A stretch of DNA of 64,000 nucleotides from positions 33,184 to 97,183 of the forward strand of contig JAADDZ010000010.1 in assembly GCA_013153635.1 (NCBI GenBank), read 5' to 3'. Made by a program: the position numbers and the translations under genes. This document shows positions 36,701-44,556 of this stretch, in pieces (position 1 is the first letter of the stretch; every line of letters begins with the position of its first letter). The stretch is from Aquificota bacterium. Its GTDB lineage: Bacteria; Aquificota; Aquificia; Aquificales; Hydrogenothermaceae. The notes beneath the pieces are model-generated. The model ran no database searches, was not told the origin of the DNA, and was given only the letters and a program-made list of their open reading frames with translations.

Positions 36701-38454
36701 CAAAAAAAAGACAACACGAATTATGGAACATTCTTGATAGCTATTATAGGAAATTACCTGATAAGAATAAAGAAACTGAAGAAGATAAAACTTGGAAACT
36801 CTTTCTTGCCAGGATGGATAGAAGAAAAATGAAAATAACAGCTAAACAAATAGACAAAAAAATTGCTATACAATTTGAACCTGAATTAGAACCTGAGTTA
36901 AAAGAATATAGCGAAAAATCATTAGCAGATGCTTCTGAATTGATAAAATATACTTCGTTAAAAATTTGGGCAAACCATAAAATAAAAAATAATGAAAATT
37001 ATAAAGAATATACACAATATGAAGAAAATCCAAAACTTGCTCTTAAAGAAGTAAAAGAAATTATCAATGAGCTTAAAGAGAGTAAATCATCAAAATTCTA
37101 TCTTTTTAATCATTCCATTCCTGCAGAAGTATGTTCGGCTTTACTTAAATTTCATATTAATGAGCTTTCAAAAGAAGAAAGAGAGTTTTGCAAAGATATT
37201 ATTTTAGAGTTTGCTTCACTTCCATTAAAAACAGACTACGAATATCAAATTTTTGATGGAGTAAAATCTGCTATTTCTGTTTTACCAATTTTATTTAAAG
37301 AATTTGCAGAAGAAAGAAATGTAATAAAAACTATTTTACTGTTAACTCTTTTTAATTCTAATCCTGTAGGAGTAGGCATTGAATTTGCAGACTTTCCTAC
37401 AAGCGCAGTGAAGGAATTATTTACAATAAGTTTCGAAGATGCTCAAGCTTTATTACTTGGATATTTATATTTAAAACCTAAATACGAAGTTTTAAGAGAA
37501 AAAATACATCAAGAAAAATATGCGAAAAGTGTTTATCAAGTTTGGGAATATGAAATAATAGAAAAGTTTATAAAAGAATATGAAACAGATTTGCAAAAGG
37601 TTATAAATAATGAAATCGCTTATGGGAATTTAGATGAAGTAGAAAATCTAAGTTTATATATTTTAAACAGAGCATTTCAGTTAATACCAGAAGAAGTAAA
37701 TGATGAACTCAATAAAAAAATAGCAAAAAAAATTATTAATGTTTTTGTCCCAAAAATATTGTCAGATAAGAGAGAACACAGAATTAATTATAATGTTAAA
37801 TCTACTTTTTTACGGAAATATGCTTATTTTGTGTTGAATTTACCTAAAAATGAGATTGATGACTACCTACAACCATTTATAGACAACTTTAACACATCAG
37901 AAACAATTGCCGATTTATTTGAGGAATTCATTTATGCAGAAGATATTCTAAATACATATGACAAATTTTGGACAGTTTGGATGTCTTTCAAAGAAAAAGT
38001 ATTTAAGCTTTGTAAAAAAGATGAGAAATACGGATATATAGAGAAAATTATTAAAAGTTATCTATTTGCCACAATCTATTGGAAAGAAAATGCTAAGGAA
38101 TGGCATTCACTGAAAAGCAACAATAAAATCTTCTTTCAAGAGGTCTCTCAAGAAATAGGGCACTGCCCTTCTACTTTATATGCCCTTGCGAAACTGCTAA
38201 ACGGTATTGGAAGTTTATATATTAATGATGGAATAGTTTGGATTTCAAATATTCTAAATAAAAATATTTCAAAGCAAAAACTTGAGACTCATACTATTTA
38301 CTATCTTGAGAGTCTAGTTAGAAAATTTATATATCTCAATCGCGAAGAGATAAAGAAGAGAAAAGAACTAAAAGAAAAAATATTAATAATACTTGATTTT
38401 TTAGTAGAGAAAGGTTCAATCGTTGGATATATGCTGAGAGAGAATATTATTTAA
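33748..38454 (+). CDS. STAND NTPase with N-terminal Mrr/PD-(D/E)XK-like nuclease (Avs-like)
   Basis: A 1568-residue protein. Residues ~1-165 look like an Mrr-type nuclease: helix FEWLCYILFCKEFG with E27, then AIET (E54) and GWQAKF (Q68, K70), fitting E...E...QxK. The P-loop ATPase follows: Walker A GIAGVGKT at 216-223, Walker B IIVIDSAEK at 276-284 (D280) and TTRD at 311-314, as in NACHT/STAND proteins. Residues ~420-1568 are helical and repeat-like, the sensor position in Avs proteins. Length and order resemble Avs4-type anti-phage STANDs, which use portal or terminase recognition to trigger DNA cleavage (family knowledge). The specific class is not proven. AT-rich with atypical codon use, suggesting transfer. 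Confidence 0.8.
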   Translation: MSINKIIKPNWNVFKAKFNENPQSNFEWLCYILFCKEFGQERGIFRYKNQSAIETNPIKYKNEIIGWQAKFYEIPLSNHKEELLNTLEKAKRYYPNITKIIFYTNQEWGQNEGKKPKGLIEVEEKAKELSIKLEWRTASFFESPFVCEENKIIAEHFFTFNKSIFDLIEEQQKHTENILRSIKTAFNFKNQEFEANRNYVIQKLKNTNSQIIILSGIAGVGKTAVIKKYYNCLKNKIPFYVFKASEFNDLRNINEFFKNFDFYQFIEAHKSEQDKIIVIDSAEKLLDIENRDPFKEFLQIILENKWKIIFTTRDNYVDVLNAEFTEIYEILPENIYIQKLTDKELTEFSKKYEFDLPTDWKLLELIKTPFYLNEYLKYYKENKTLDYIKFKNKLWNQIVSKSKPLLEQCLLKIVFKKANSGQFYITTSCESSILEKLSDSGVLGYESPYGYFVTHDIYEEWALEKIIEREFLRKTSVEDFFRSIGESLPVRRSLRNWLSEKLLLNDATIKQFIEEAINSNIENFWKDEILISVLLSDYSKSFFGIFKEELLKDNQALLQKLTFLLRLACKEVDNDFFKKLGIKDLDIFFLKNIPTKPKGKGWESLIKFVFENIEKIGIENINFILPVIYDWNMKFKKGEVTRYASLIALKYYQWIIEEDIFFQKKDIENKLLQTILQGALEIKNELEGIFEEIIKRKWKYHRDPYYNLVKMILVLNLENGFAGIEVIKVLPRYVLKLADLFWTYTPKKEEFSYYSIEIEQYFGLEETTHLDYFPSSAYQTPIYWLFSISLEETIDFILEFTNKSIKHYANSGFDSSVKKVKVYFDDGTTTEQYISHCLWNIYRGTSSPVSPYLLQSIHMALEKYFLEVGKKIDSKTLERWLIYLLKKSESASISAVVASIVLAYPAKTFNVAKVLFRTKEFIIQDKTRLVSELHVLAPIGSGLTGELYQKERIESKNLKHRKWSLEELFLYFQTFRSEEASEEEAKKRQHELWNILDSYYRKLPDKNKETEEDKTWKLFLARMDRRKMKITAKQIDKKIAIQFEPELEPELKEYSEKSLADASELIKYTSLKIWANHKIKNNENYKEYTQYEENPKLALKEVKEIINELKESKSSKFYLFNHSIPAEVCSALLKFHINELSKEEREFCKDIILEFASLPLKTDYEYQIFDGVKSAISVLPILFKEFAEERNVIKTILLLTLFNSNPVGVGIEFADFPTSAVKELFTISFEDAQALLLGYLYLKPKYEVLREKIHQEKYAKSVYQVWEYEIIEKFIKEYETDLQKVINNEIAYGNLDEVENLSLYILNRAFQLIPEEVNDELNKKIAKKIINVFVPKILSDKREHRINYNVKSTFLRKYAYFVLNLPKNEIDDYLQPFIDNFNTSETIADLFEEFIYAEDILNTYDKFWTVWMSFKEKVFKLCKKDEKYGYIEKIIKSYLFATIYWKENAKEWHSLKSNNKIFFQEVSQEIGHCPSTLYALAKLLNGIGSLYINDGIVWISNILNKNISKQKLETHTIYYLESLVRKFIYLNREEIKKRKELKEKILIILDFLVEKGSIVGYMLRENII

Positions 38455-38461
38455 TTTAAGA

Positions 38462-39185
38462 TTAATAGTTTTTCAATTCATTCCATTCTTCGTCTATCTT
38501 TTTTCTATTTCTAATTATTTTTTCATATGTATCATCTCGGACGGATGCTTTCGTAAATTCAATTCCCCTTTTGAAAAGCATAAACCATTGAGAAATATTT
38601 AATGCCAAAGGATTTCCATGATAAAAAGCAATTTTTATAACATTACCAGCAGAGGCTATACTATGGCAATAAAAAAGCATTTTTTTTAGTTTTATATCAT
38701 TTCTTATTTTTATTATTTCTTTTTGAGCCAAACTTAGATCGTCGTTAATCCTATCTATAGATAATATATGATATAAACGAACTATAATTTCTATTACAGC
38801 TGGTACTGTACTCATAGTTATCAAATGTCTTAAATCATATCCATTTTCATACATCCATCTGGTTAGCTCTGCAATTGTTCTGTCTTTTTCTCCAAAACTT
38901 CCTATTTGAAGAAGTTGAGAAAATCCCCAACCAGGTATAGGTATTCCTCTGCTAGTACATACGTCTGATACTATATGTAACAACCATATAACTGGTGCAA
39001 GTAATTTATCCTGTGTAGACAAATCAAAAGTACGAATAAACGGAAATTTGCCCATTCAGTAGATATACTCCAAATAATAATCCTAAAAGAAGATTATGTT
39101 CAAGACTTAACATACCATGATTGCGAGGATAAAAGTTGTTAATATTTCCATGGTTTATACTAAGGAGCTTCCTTCTTGTTGAAAT
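38462..39185 (-). pseudogene. Frameshifted remnant of an unknown membrane-associated family
   Basis: The 197-residue frame from ATG 39055 lacks a credible start. Upstream, another minus-strand frame (from 39185) reads NHGMLSLEHNLLLGLLFGVYLLNG and ends just where GKFPFIRTFDLSTQDKLL begins. Removing one G from GGG at 39051-39053 joins them into one continuous protein. The 3' part (WLLHIVSDVCTSRGIPIPGWGF, RWMYENGYDLRHLITMSTVPAVIEIIV) is well conserved-looking; as I recall, a family with this C-terminus and a SPGHD-like N-terminal segment occurs in enterobacterial accessory DNA. Upstream of 39185 a stop closes the frame, so the N-terminal part is missing. It converges with the STAND gene. Confidence 0.7.
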
Positions 39186-39320
39186 TTATACAGACATGAT
39201 ACTAATTTTATTTTCAAGTTTTTAATTAAATATTTATCCAGTTAGTTATTAAATAACTGTATTTCTGAAGCAGAATTTAAGTTAAAGTCAGATTCATAAG
39301 GATTTGTTATGCCTAATTTT

Positions 39321-39852
39321 TTATACTAGGTTGTCTAATCTCCTTTTTAAAATTTTAATATCATTTCTTGTTTGGTTTATCTCTATAGAGATGTTATTTA
39401 TATCAGATACTAGTTGATTTAGCTTTAATATTTGCTCTCTTAACTCATCTCCAAAATTTAAAAATTCCATACCCAAATCTCTTTGTTCTTTTCTTCTATC
39501 AAGTGTTTAATTAGCCCTTCCAAATATTCTATAGACTTTTCAAGATTCTTAATATTCCTTTTGTTCTTGAAATTTTCCAGTTTAAGCTTGTCCAATTGAG
39601 CCTTTAATTGGGATTCCCTCTCTCTCTTAGTTCAGTAATAATTTCTTTTGCAATTCTTTTCAGCTTCATAGCCGGAAATAACATAAAATCAAAACTACTG
39701 CTTATTAAAACACCAACGCTCGTTCCTACAGTTACAACCAAAATTAAAGCTCCTGCTAAACCGAATGGCTACTACTTTTGTAGATGTTCATCTGTAAGCT
39801 CATTTAAATTTCTTGATACTGGATTATAAAGCTCCCTTGCATCTATAAACAA
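39321..39852 (-). pseudogene. Decayed gene for a membrane-anchored coiled-coil protein
   Basis: On the minus strand, an AGGAGG site precedes TTG 39852 and the frame FIDARELYNPVSRNLNEL. Two tandem TAG stops follow (39774-39769), then in the same frame a TM-like stretch PFGLAGALILVVTVGTSVGVLI and MKLKRIAKEIITELRER. A frame change at a CT dinucleotide run (39618-39627) leads to ESQLKAQLDKLKLENF... heptads, and another near 39485-39496 leads to MEFLNFGDELREQILKLNQLV, ending at 39321. Joined, the pieces make a single short membrane plus coiled-coil protein of ~175 residues. The disruptions indicate decay unless sequencing errors are responsible. Confidence 0.65.
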
Positions 39853-39885
39853 AGTTCCTCCTTTTAAAAGCATTGGAAACATACT

Positions 39886-40890
39886 TTATGTTTTACAAAA
39901 ACTCTCTCCGTTTGTAAGGAGTTTTTTTCCTAAGCTTTCTATCATCTGCTTATCTTTTTGAGGATTCCTACCTGCTCTTGTCAAATATCCACCAGCCATT
40001 AAACAGTTTGCTATCTCCATTGCGGTATCATGCAAATTTTGGAGATTTTGCTCTCTGCCTCCACACAGTCTTAGTTCAGCGCTTGGGTTTGTGAATCTAA
40101 AAAGAGCTACTATTTTTAGACATTTTTGAGGGGTAAGGTGTTTTGCTTCCTCAAAAGGAGTCCCGGGGATAGGTATAAGAAAATTAAGAGGTATAGAATC
40201 CACCCCCAAATTTTTATAAACTAACGCCAGCTCTACTATATCTTCGTCACTCTCTCCCATTCCAAATATTCCTCCACTACACGTAGAAAGTCCTACTTTT
40301 TGAATGTTTTTTATAGTCTGGAGTCTCTCTTTCCATGTATGAGTAGTAACGATACGATTAAAAAAACTTTCTGAAGTTTCCAAATTGTGATTTATCCTGT
40401 TAACTCCAGAATCTTTTAAGAGATTTAGGTCTTCTTCATCTATTGTCCCTATAGAACAGCACACCTTTATAGGGTAGAGCTGTTTTATCTTTTTCACCGC
40501 TTTTGCTATTTTCTGTACTTCTTCTTTTGTTGCTCTTTTTCCACTTAGTACTATACAGTACCTATTTGCGTTTATAGATACTGCTCTTTCTGCCCCTTCT
40601 AATATCTCCTCTTCTGGAACTAACCCGTATGCATTTATAGGTGTAGGATATTTGGAAGATTGGGCGCAAAAAGAACAGTCTTCAGAACAAGCACCATTCT
40701 TTGCATTTATAAGACTGCAAAACTCTACTTGGTCTTTGAAGGATTGGTATGTTATTTTTGATGCATATTCAACTAAATCTCCAAGGAGCTCGTCTGGAAT
40801 ATTCAAAATAGATAAACCCTCTTCTTTGGTTAAATCTTCACCGTTTGATACTCTTTGGTATATATTCTGAATAAAATCTCTATACTCCAT
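39886..40890 (-). CDS. bioB: Biotin synthase
   Basis: A 334-residue radical SAM enzyme. The 4Fe-4S motif CxxxCxxC is in GACSEDCSFCAQSS, right after SLINAKNG. YCIVLSGKRATKEE, NHNLETSESFF and the second-cluster Arg/Cys region (LSTCSGGIFGMGES, ELRLCGGREQNL) are all present. It inserts sulfur into dethiobiotin. Other bio genes are not in the window. It ends 3 bases after the island's decayed genes, which thus mark the right boundary of the accessory region. Confidence 0.96.
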   Translation of the reverse strand: MEYRDFIQNIYQRVSNGEDLTKEEGLSILNIPDELLGDLVEYASKITYQSFKDQVEFCSLINAKNGACSEDCSFCAQSSKYPTPINAYGLVPEEEILEGAERAVSINANRYCIVLSGKRATKEEVQKIAKAVKKIKQLYPIKVCCSIGTIDEEDLNLLKDSGVNRINHNLETSESFFNRIVTTHTWKERLQTIKNIQKVGLSTCSGGIFGMGESDEDIVELALVYKNLGVDSIPLNFLIPIPGTPFEEAKHLTPQKCLKIVALFRFTNPSAELRLCGGREQNLQNLHDTAMEIANCLMAGGYLTRAGRNPQKDKQMIESLGKKLLTNGESFCKT

Positions 40891-41051
40891 TTTTAACTCC
40901 GTTAACTAAGATTGGTGATAAAAGTTTACCATGTAGAAAATTATAAAACGAAAATATATTTTTTATAAATTTTTGAAACAGAAAAAAATTTTTTTTATAA
41001 TAAATATTAGATTATCGGTTTTGAACCTAAAACCTTTAGAGGTAAATAAAA

Positions 41052-41780
41052 TTGAATAATTTAAATCAATTAAGGGAGCTATTTAGAGAAACGAGGATTC
41101 AAAAGGGTCTTTCTTACGAAGACTTAAAAGAAAAAACAAAAATCCCTGTAGACGTAATCCAAAAAATAGAAGAAAGCAATGAATATGTTGAAAATAGCAT
41201 CTACGCTCGAATGTTCTTTAAACAGCTCCTAAGAGAGCTTGGTATAAACGCCCAGATTGAAAATATCCAACCAGAAAAAGAACCTCCAAAAGACAAAGAA
41301 TCTCCAATATCTGAAAATGCAGGAAAATTAGTGAACGCCTCTTTAGGATTAACCGCTCTATCAGGATTGATATTTATATCTCTTGCTTTTAAGCCAGATT
41401 CAAAAAATCAAGATTTACAAGCTTACAAAGTTATCCTCCAGTCAAACCCTTCTCAAGAAAATAGTATCGTTACTGGTACAAAAGAAGAAGAAAAATCGAT
41501 AGTAGAAGAAGCAAAAAGTATAAAACTAACAGCAACGTCAGATGTATGGATAACTGCTAACATAGATGGAGAAATGGAAATCATAAATCTAAAAGCTGGA
41601 GACAAAGTAGATATTTCTTTTCTAAAGAAGGTTGTATTTGAAACGATAGGAAACGCAAATGCCCTAAGGATAGAGTTCAATAATAAACAGATAGTAATCA
41701 AAAAACAGATTGTTCACAATATATTTGTAGATGCACAGGGGATATTCCTCAACGGATATAATCTGATTAAGGAAAGTTAA
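41052..41780 (+). CDS. RodZ-like protein (N-terminal HTH, single TM, C-terminal DUF4115)
   Basis: A 242-residue protein from TTG 41052. The N-terminal HTH (LRELFRETRIQKGLSYEDLKEKTKIPVDVIQKIEESNEYVENSIYARMFFKQLLRELGI) is the RodZ/Xre-like cytoplasmic domain. A Pro/Glu-rich linker, one TM helix (LVNASLGLTALSGLIFISLAF) and a periplasmic beta domain (KLTATSDVWITANIDGEMEIINLKAGDKVDISF...) follow. RodZ links MreB to the cell-wall machinery. It is four bases from the glycosylase gene, and rsmG follows. Confidence 0.78.
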   Translation: MNNLNQLRELFRETRIQKGLSYEDLKEKTKIPVDVIQKIEESNEYVENSIYARMFFKQLLRELGINAQIENIQPEKEPPKDKESPISENAGKLVNASLGLTALSGLIFISLAFKPDSKNQDLQAYKVILQSNPSQENSIVTGTKEEEKSIVEEAKSIKLTATSDVWITANIDGEMEIINLKAGDKVDISFLKKVVFETIGNANALRIEFNNKQIVIKKQIVHNIFVDAQGIFLNGYNLIKES

Positions 41781-41784
41781 GGAT

Positions 41785-42453
41785 TTGATACCTCCCAAAG
41801 AACAGCTGAAAAAAGCTATAGAAGAAGTAGGCAAGTTTGTAAATCAACGAATCACCGAGTTTAAATCCTTAAAAATCAAAAATCTAACAACTTTTGATTT
41901 TCGTCCATTTTTAAATATTGAGCCTTATGATGCAGATATATTCTCTGAAGCTTGTTTTTGTATTCTCACTGCAAATTCTTCCGCTTCACTAGGTATAAAA
42001 ATACAAAAAGAGGTAGGAATAGAAGGCTTTCATACGTATTCTTTGGAACAGCTCTATGAGATAATCTCTTCAAAAGGTCATAGATTTGCTATGCAAAGAG
42101 CTGAAAGAATCGTTCTTTTGAGAGAAAAAGAACCTTTACTTTTAGAAGTGGCAAAATATGAAGATGGTAAGAAAGCACGAGAGATTTTAGTAAAAGAGAT
42201 ACACGGCTATGGATACAAAGAGGCTAGCCACTTCTTGAGAAATATAGGTTTTGATGATGTTGCTATTATTGACAGACATATATCCCGATGGTTGTTTGAA
42301 CATGGTCTTGTAAAACCAAGGAAAACGATAACCAAAAAGGTATATATAGAAGCAGAAGAAGCTCTAAAAAAGATAGCTACTGATTTTGGCTTAACTCTCG
42401 CGCAGTTAGATTTGTACATTTTTTATATAAAAACAAAAAAAGTTTTAAAATAG
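41785..42453 (+). CDS. 8-oxoguanine DNA glycosylase/AP lyase, Ogg2 (archaeal) type
   Basis: A 222-residue helix-hairpin-helix enzyme from TTG 41785. The HhH-GPD region is LVKEIHGYGYKEASHFLRNIGFDDVAIIDRHISRWL, with the catalytic Lys in GYGYKEAS and the Asp in AIIDRH. There is no C-terminal FeS cluster motif. This is the Ogg2 subfamily, found chiefly in archaea and thermophilic bacteria, which excises 8-oxoguanine. The stop overlaps the GTG start of rsmG by one base, so the genes are coupled. Confidence 0.85.
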   Translation: MIPPKEQLKKAIEEVGKFVNQRITEFKSLKIKNLTTFDFRPFLNIEPYDADIFSEACFCILTANSSASLGIKIQKEVGIEGFHTYSLEQLYEIISSKGHRFAMQRAERIVLLREKEPLLLEVAKYEDGKKAREILVKEIHGYGYKEASHFLRNIGFDDVAIIDRHISRWLFEHGLVKPRKTITKKVYIEAEEALKKIATDFGLTLAQLDLYIFYIKTKKVLK

Positions 42454-43076
42454 TGAGAAAAGAACTCCAAATTCTAAAGGATTTGTGTGAAAAAAACGGT
42501 ATTCCTTTATCTGAAAATCAGCTAGAAAAGTTTGATATTTATCTACAGGTATTGTTAAAGTGGAACAGAGTATACAACCTAACATCTATAAGAAAAAAAG
42601 AAGAGATTGTTATCAAACATTTCTTTGACAGTCTTACTTTGGTAAAACTATTTGAAAAGGTAGATATAGAGTTAGAAAACAGAGAGCTAGCCGATTTTGG
42701 TTCTGGAGCAGGTTTTCCGGGAGTCCCTTTGAAAATTTACTATCAGGACAAGATAGAGCTTTTTCTCATTGAAGCAGTACAAAAAAAATGTATCTTTCTA
42801 GAAATGCTTAGAAAAGAGCTAAAATTAGACTTTCAGGTTTTTTGCTCTAGAGCTGAAAAATTGGGAAAAAAGTTCGATATAGTAGTCTCTCGAGCTACTG
42901 GAGAAACGTTTGAAGTTTTGAAAACAGCAAAAGGTCTATTAAAAGATGGTGGATACCTTATCATTATGAAAGCCAAAAAGATAGAAGAAGAGTTAAAACC
43001 GTTTACCATCTCCTTAAAGTTTGTAGGTTATGGAGAAAGAAAGTTTATAGTGCTGAAGAAAAATACATCTATCTAA
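42453..43076 (+). CDS. rsmG: 16S rRNA (guanine-527 N7) methyltransferase
   Basis: A 207-residue RsmG/GidB protein from a GTG start overlapping the preceding stop. The family opening (YLQVLLKWNRVYNLTSIRKKEEIVIKHFFDSL) is clear, as are the SAM motif (LADFGSGAGFPGVPLKIYY) and ...FDIVVSRATGETFEVL. It methylates G527 in 16S rRNA. Its 3' end overlaps the convergent C39-like peptidase gene by 8 bases. Confidence 0.93.
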   Translation: MRKELQILKDLCEKNGIPLSENQLEKFDIYLQVLLKWNRVYNLTSIRKKEEIVIKHFFDSLTLVKLFEKVDIELENRELADFGSGAGFPGVPLKIYYQDKIELFLIEAVQKKCIFLEMLRKELKLDFQVFCSRAEKLGKKFDIVVSRATGETFEVLKTAKGLLKDGGYLIIMKAKKIEEELKPFTISLKFVGYGERKFIVLKKNTSI

Positions 43077-43728
43077 CTATATGAGGTTTTGCATTTAAAA
43101 TATCTTCTATTGGTATCTTTTTTAAATCTTTGTCTAAGGTGATATGTTTTATCTTCATAAATTCTACATTTGTAGAGGAATCTTTGTATAAGATTATCAT
43201 TTTGCCTTTTAGTTTTTTGTGCTTTCTTGTATAGAAATATGTTTTAAATCTATTTAGCGGGATAGCTACATTTCCTAAAGAAGGGTCTGCAAGGTATACA
43301 TATCTTTTGTCTATCCCTTTAAACACAGAAAAATGTTCTTGTCCTCTAAATACCATATATATAATCGCAGGATACTTTAGATGGTAGAGATGTTCTATAT
43401 TAACAGCTACAGCTTTTGCCTTGTAACTGTTGTGTCTTAGATAATCTATCAAATCTTTCATAGAAAGATAAAAATCTTCTTCTTCTAAATCTCTTAGTTT
43501 TTTGTAGTAAAGTCTCTTCTTCCCAAGAACAAATTTTATAATATCCTCTTCAGTTGTTTTATCTTCAAAAAAATATGTTAAAACTGTGGCTAAAGAGGAA
43601 GCTCCACAAGAAAAATCATATTTCTGTTTTATCACCATCTTATCTTTTATCTGTGTCCAACTTTTTGCAAAATCGAATCCGTAAGCAACACTTATAAAAA
43701 GTAAAAATAGTAATGCCTTTTTCATCAA
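43069..43728 (-). CDS. Exported C39-like cysteine peptidase
   Basis: A 219-residue secreted protein (MKKALLFLLFISVAYG). The C39 core has the catalytic Cys in KYDFSCGASSLATVLTYF (preceded by the Gln of IKQKY), the His in GQEHFSVFKGI and the Asp in YVYLADPSLGN. Such stand-alone exported C39 domains act near outer-membrane proteins (compare FapD next to FapF), though no amyloid-like repeat protein is here. Overlaps the outer-membrane gene's stop by 4 bases in a leftward three-gene operon. Confidence 0.82.
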   Translation of the reverse strand: MMKKALLFLLFISVAYGFDFAKSWTQIKDKMVIKQKYDFSCGASSLATVLTYFFEDKTTEEDIIKFVLGKKRLYYKKLRDLEEEDFYLSMKDLIDYLRHNSYKAKAVAVNIEHLYHLKYPAIIYMVFRGQEHFSVFKGIDKRYVYLADPSLGNVAIPLNRFKTYFYTRKHKKLKGKMIILYKDSSTNVEFMKIKHITLDKDLKKIPIEDILNAKPHIVR

Positions 43729-44555
43729 AACCTAAAAGTAAGTCTTACATTTAATATATTTTGACTGTAGTCTGACCTATACCTAAACTCTCCATCTACA
43801 GCCACAAATAAACCTTCTTTTATTTCATAATTTAGTCCCATTAAAAATCCTACAAGATTCCTCTCAATCATAATTACTTTTCCATCTAACTTGTCTTTTC
43901 CTTGATGAATATACCTAAGCCCTACATTTATGCTTAGATAAGGATTCGCCAAAAAATAAAATTGGGGAGATATAAAAAAGGTATCTCCATAGTTTAACGT
44001 TTTCCCGTCTATAGTTATATCTCGATTATATCTGTACATAGTAGTAATAAGGAGGACTACCGGGTCTATTGTGTAGTGAGTAGAAAGATAAAAAGAAAAA
44101 CTATCAAACCATGCTCTTTTCTCTTCTCCGCCAAGAATCAATCTGTCATGTATGTTTGTAACTACTGACAGGGTAATACCCGGATAGGAATTTTCTTTTA
44201 GCAACTGGAGAGAAAAACCTGTTCCTATTGGTCCAAGGTTATGAAAACTTCCTGTTTCTACTTTTAGGTCTTCTTCGTTGAAGATTTTTATAAAATTAGA
44301 AACAAAAGAGCCAAATAAAAAGATTTCAAATCTACTAGTCAAATCGTATCTTATATTGGTTAGATAATAGATAGTATCTTGCGAGATAACTTCGTTGTCT
44401 ACTAGATTTGTAAAAGAACTATTATTGTATGAAAAGATAAAATCTATCTGAAACTCCTTTTCTCTTAGGATTATGTCTTCTAATTTTTGGGGAACTGCAT
44501 ATCCAAGAGAAAAAACGCTCAAAATTAGTAATAAAACAGTTAAATTTCTTTTCAT
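43725..44555 (-). CDS. Predicted outer-membrane beta-barrel protein
   Basis: A 276-residue protein with a signal peptide (MKRNLTVLLLILSVFSLGYA), alternating amphipathic strands and the C-terminal aromatic end RLTFRF typical of outer-membrane barrels. It resembles the 'transporter/MetA-pathway' type of small barrels that pair with C39-like peptidases. It lies between the unknown exported protein and the peptidase in one operon. A role as export or secretion channel for an unidentified substrate is inferred. Confidence 0.7.
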   Translation of the reverse strand: MKRNLTVLLLILSVFSLGYAVPQKLEDIILREKEFQIDFIFSYNNSSFTNLVDNEVISQDTIYYLTNIRYDLTSRFEIFLFGSFVSNFIKIFNEEDLKVETGSFHNLGPIGTGFSLQLLKENSYPGITLSVVTNIHDRLILGGEEKRAWFDSFSFYLSTHYTIDPVVLLITTMYRYNRDITIDGKTLNYGDTFFISPQFYFLANPYLSINVGLRYIHQGKDKLDGKVIMIERNLVGFLMGLNYEIKEGLFVAVDGEFRYRSDYSQNILNVRLTFRF

Positions 44556-44556
44556 C

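Noticed and set aside
39608-39829. 73-codon plus-strand ORF
   Set aside because: It is the complement of the decayed coiled-coil gene and shows no family features or ribosome site.
38455-39886. Right-hand attachment site matching the tRNA-Leu 3' end
   Set aside because: Only CGCTCG near 39717 resembles the tRNA end; six bases are too few to support an att repeat.
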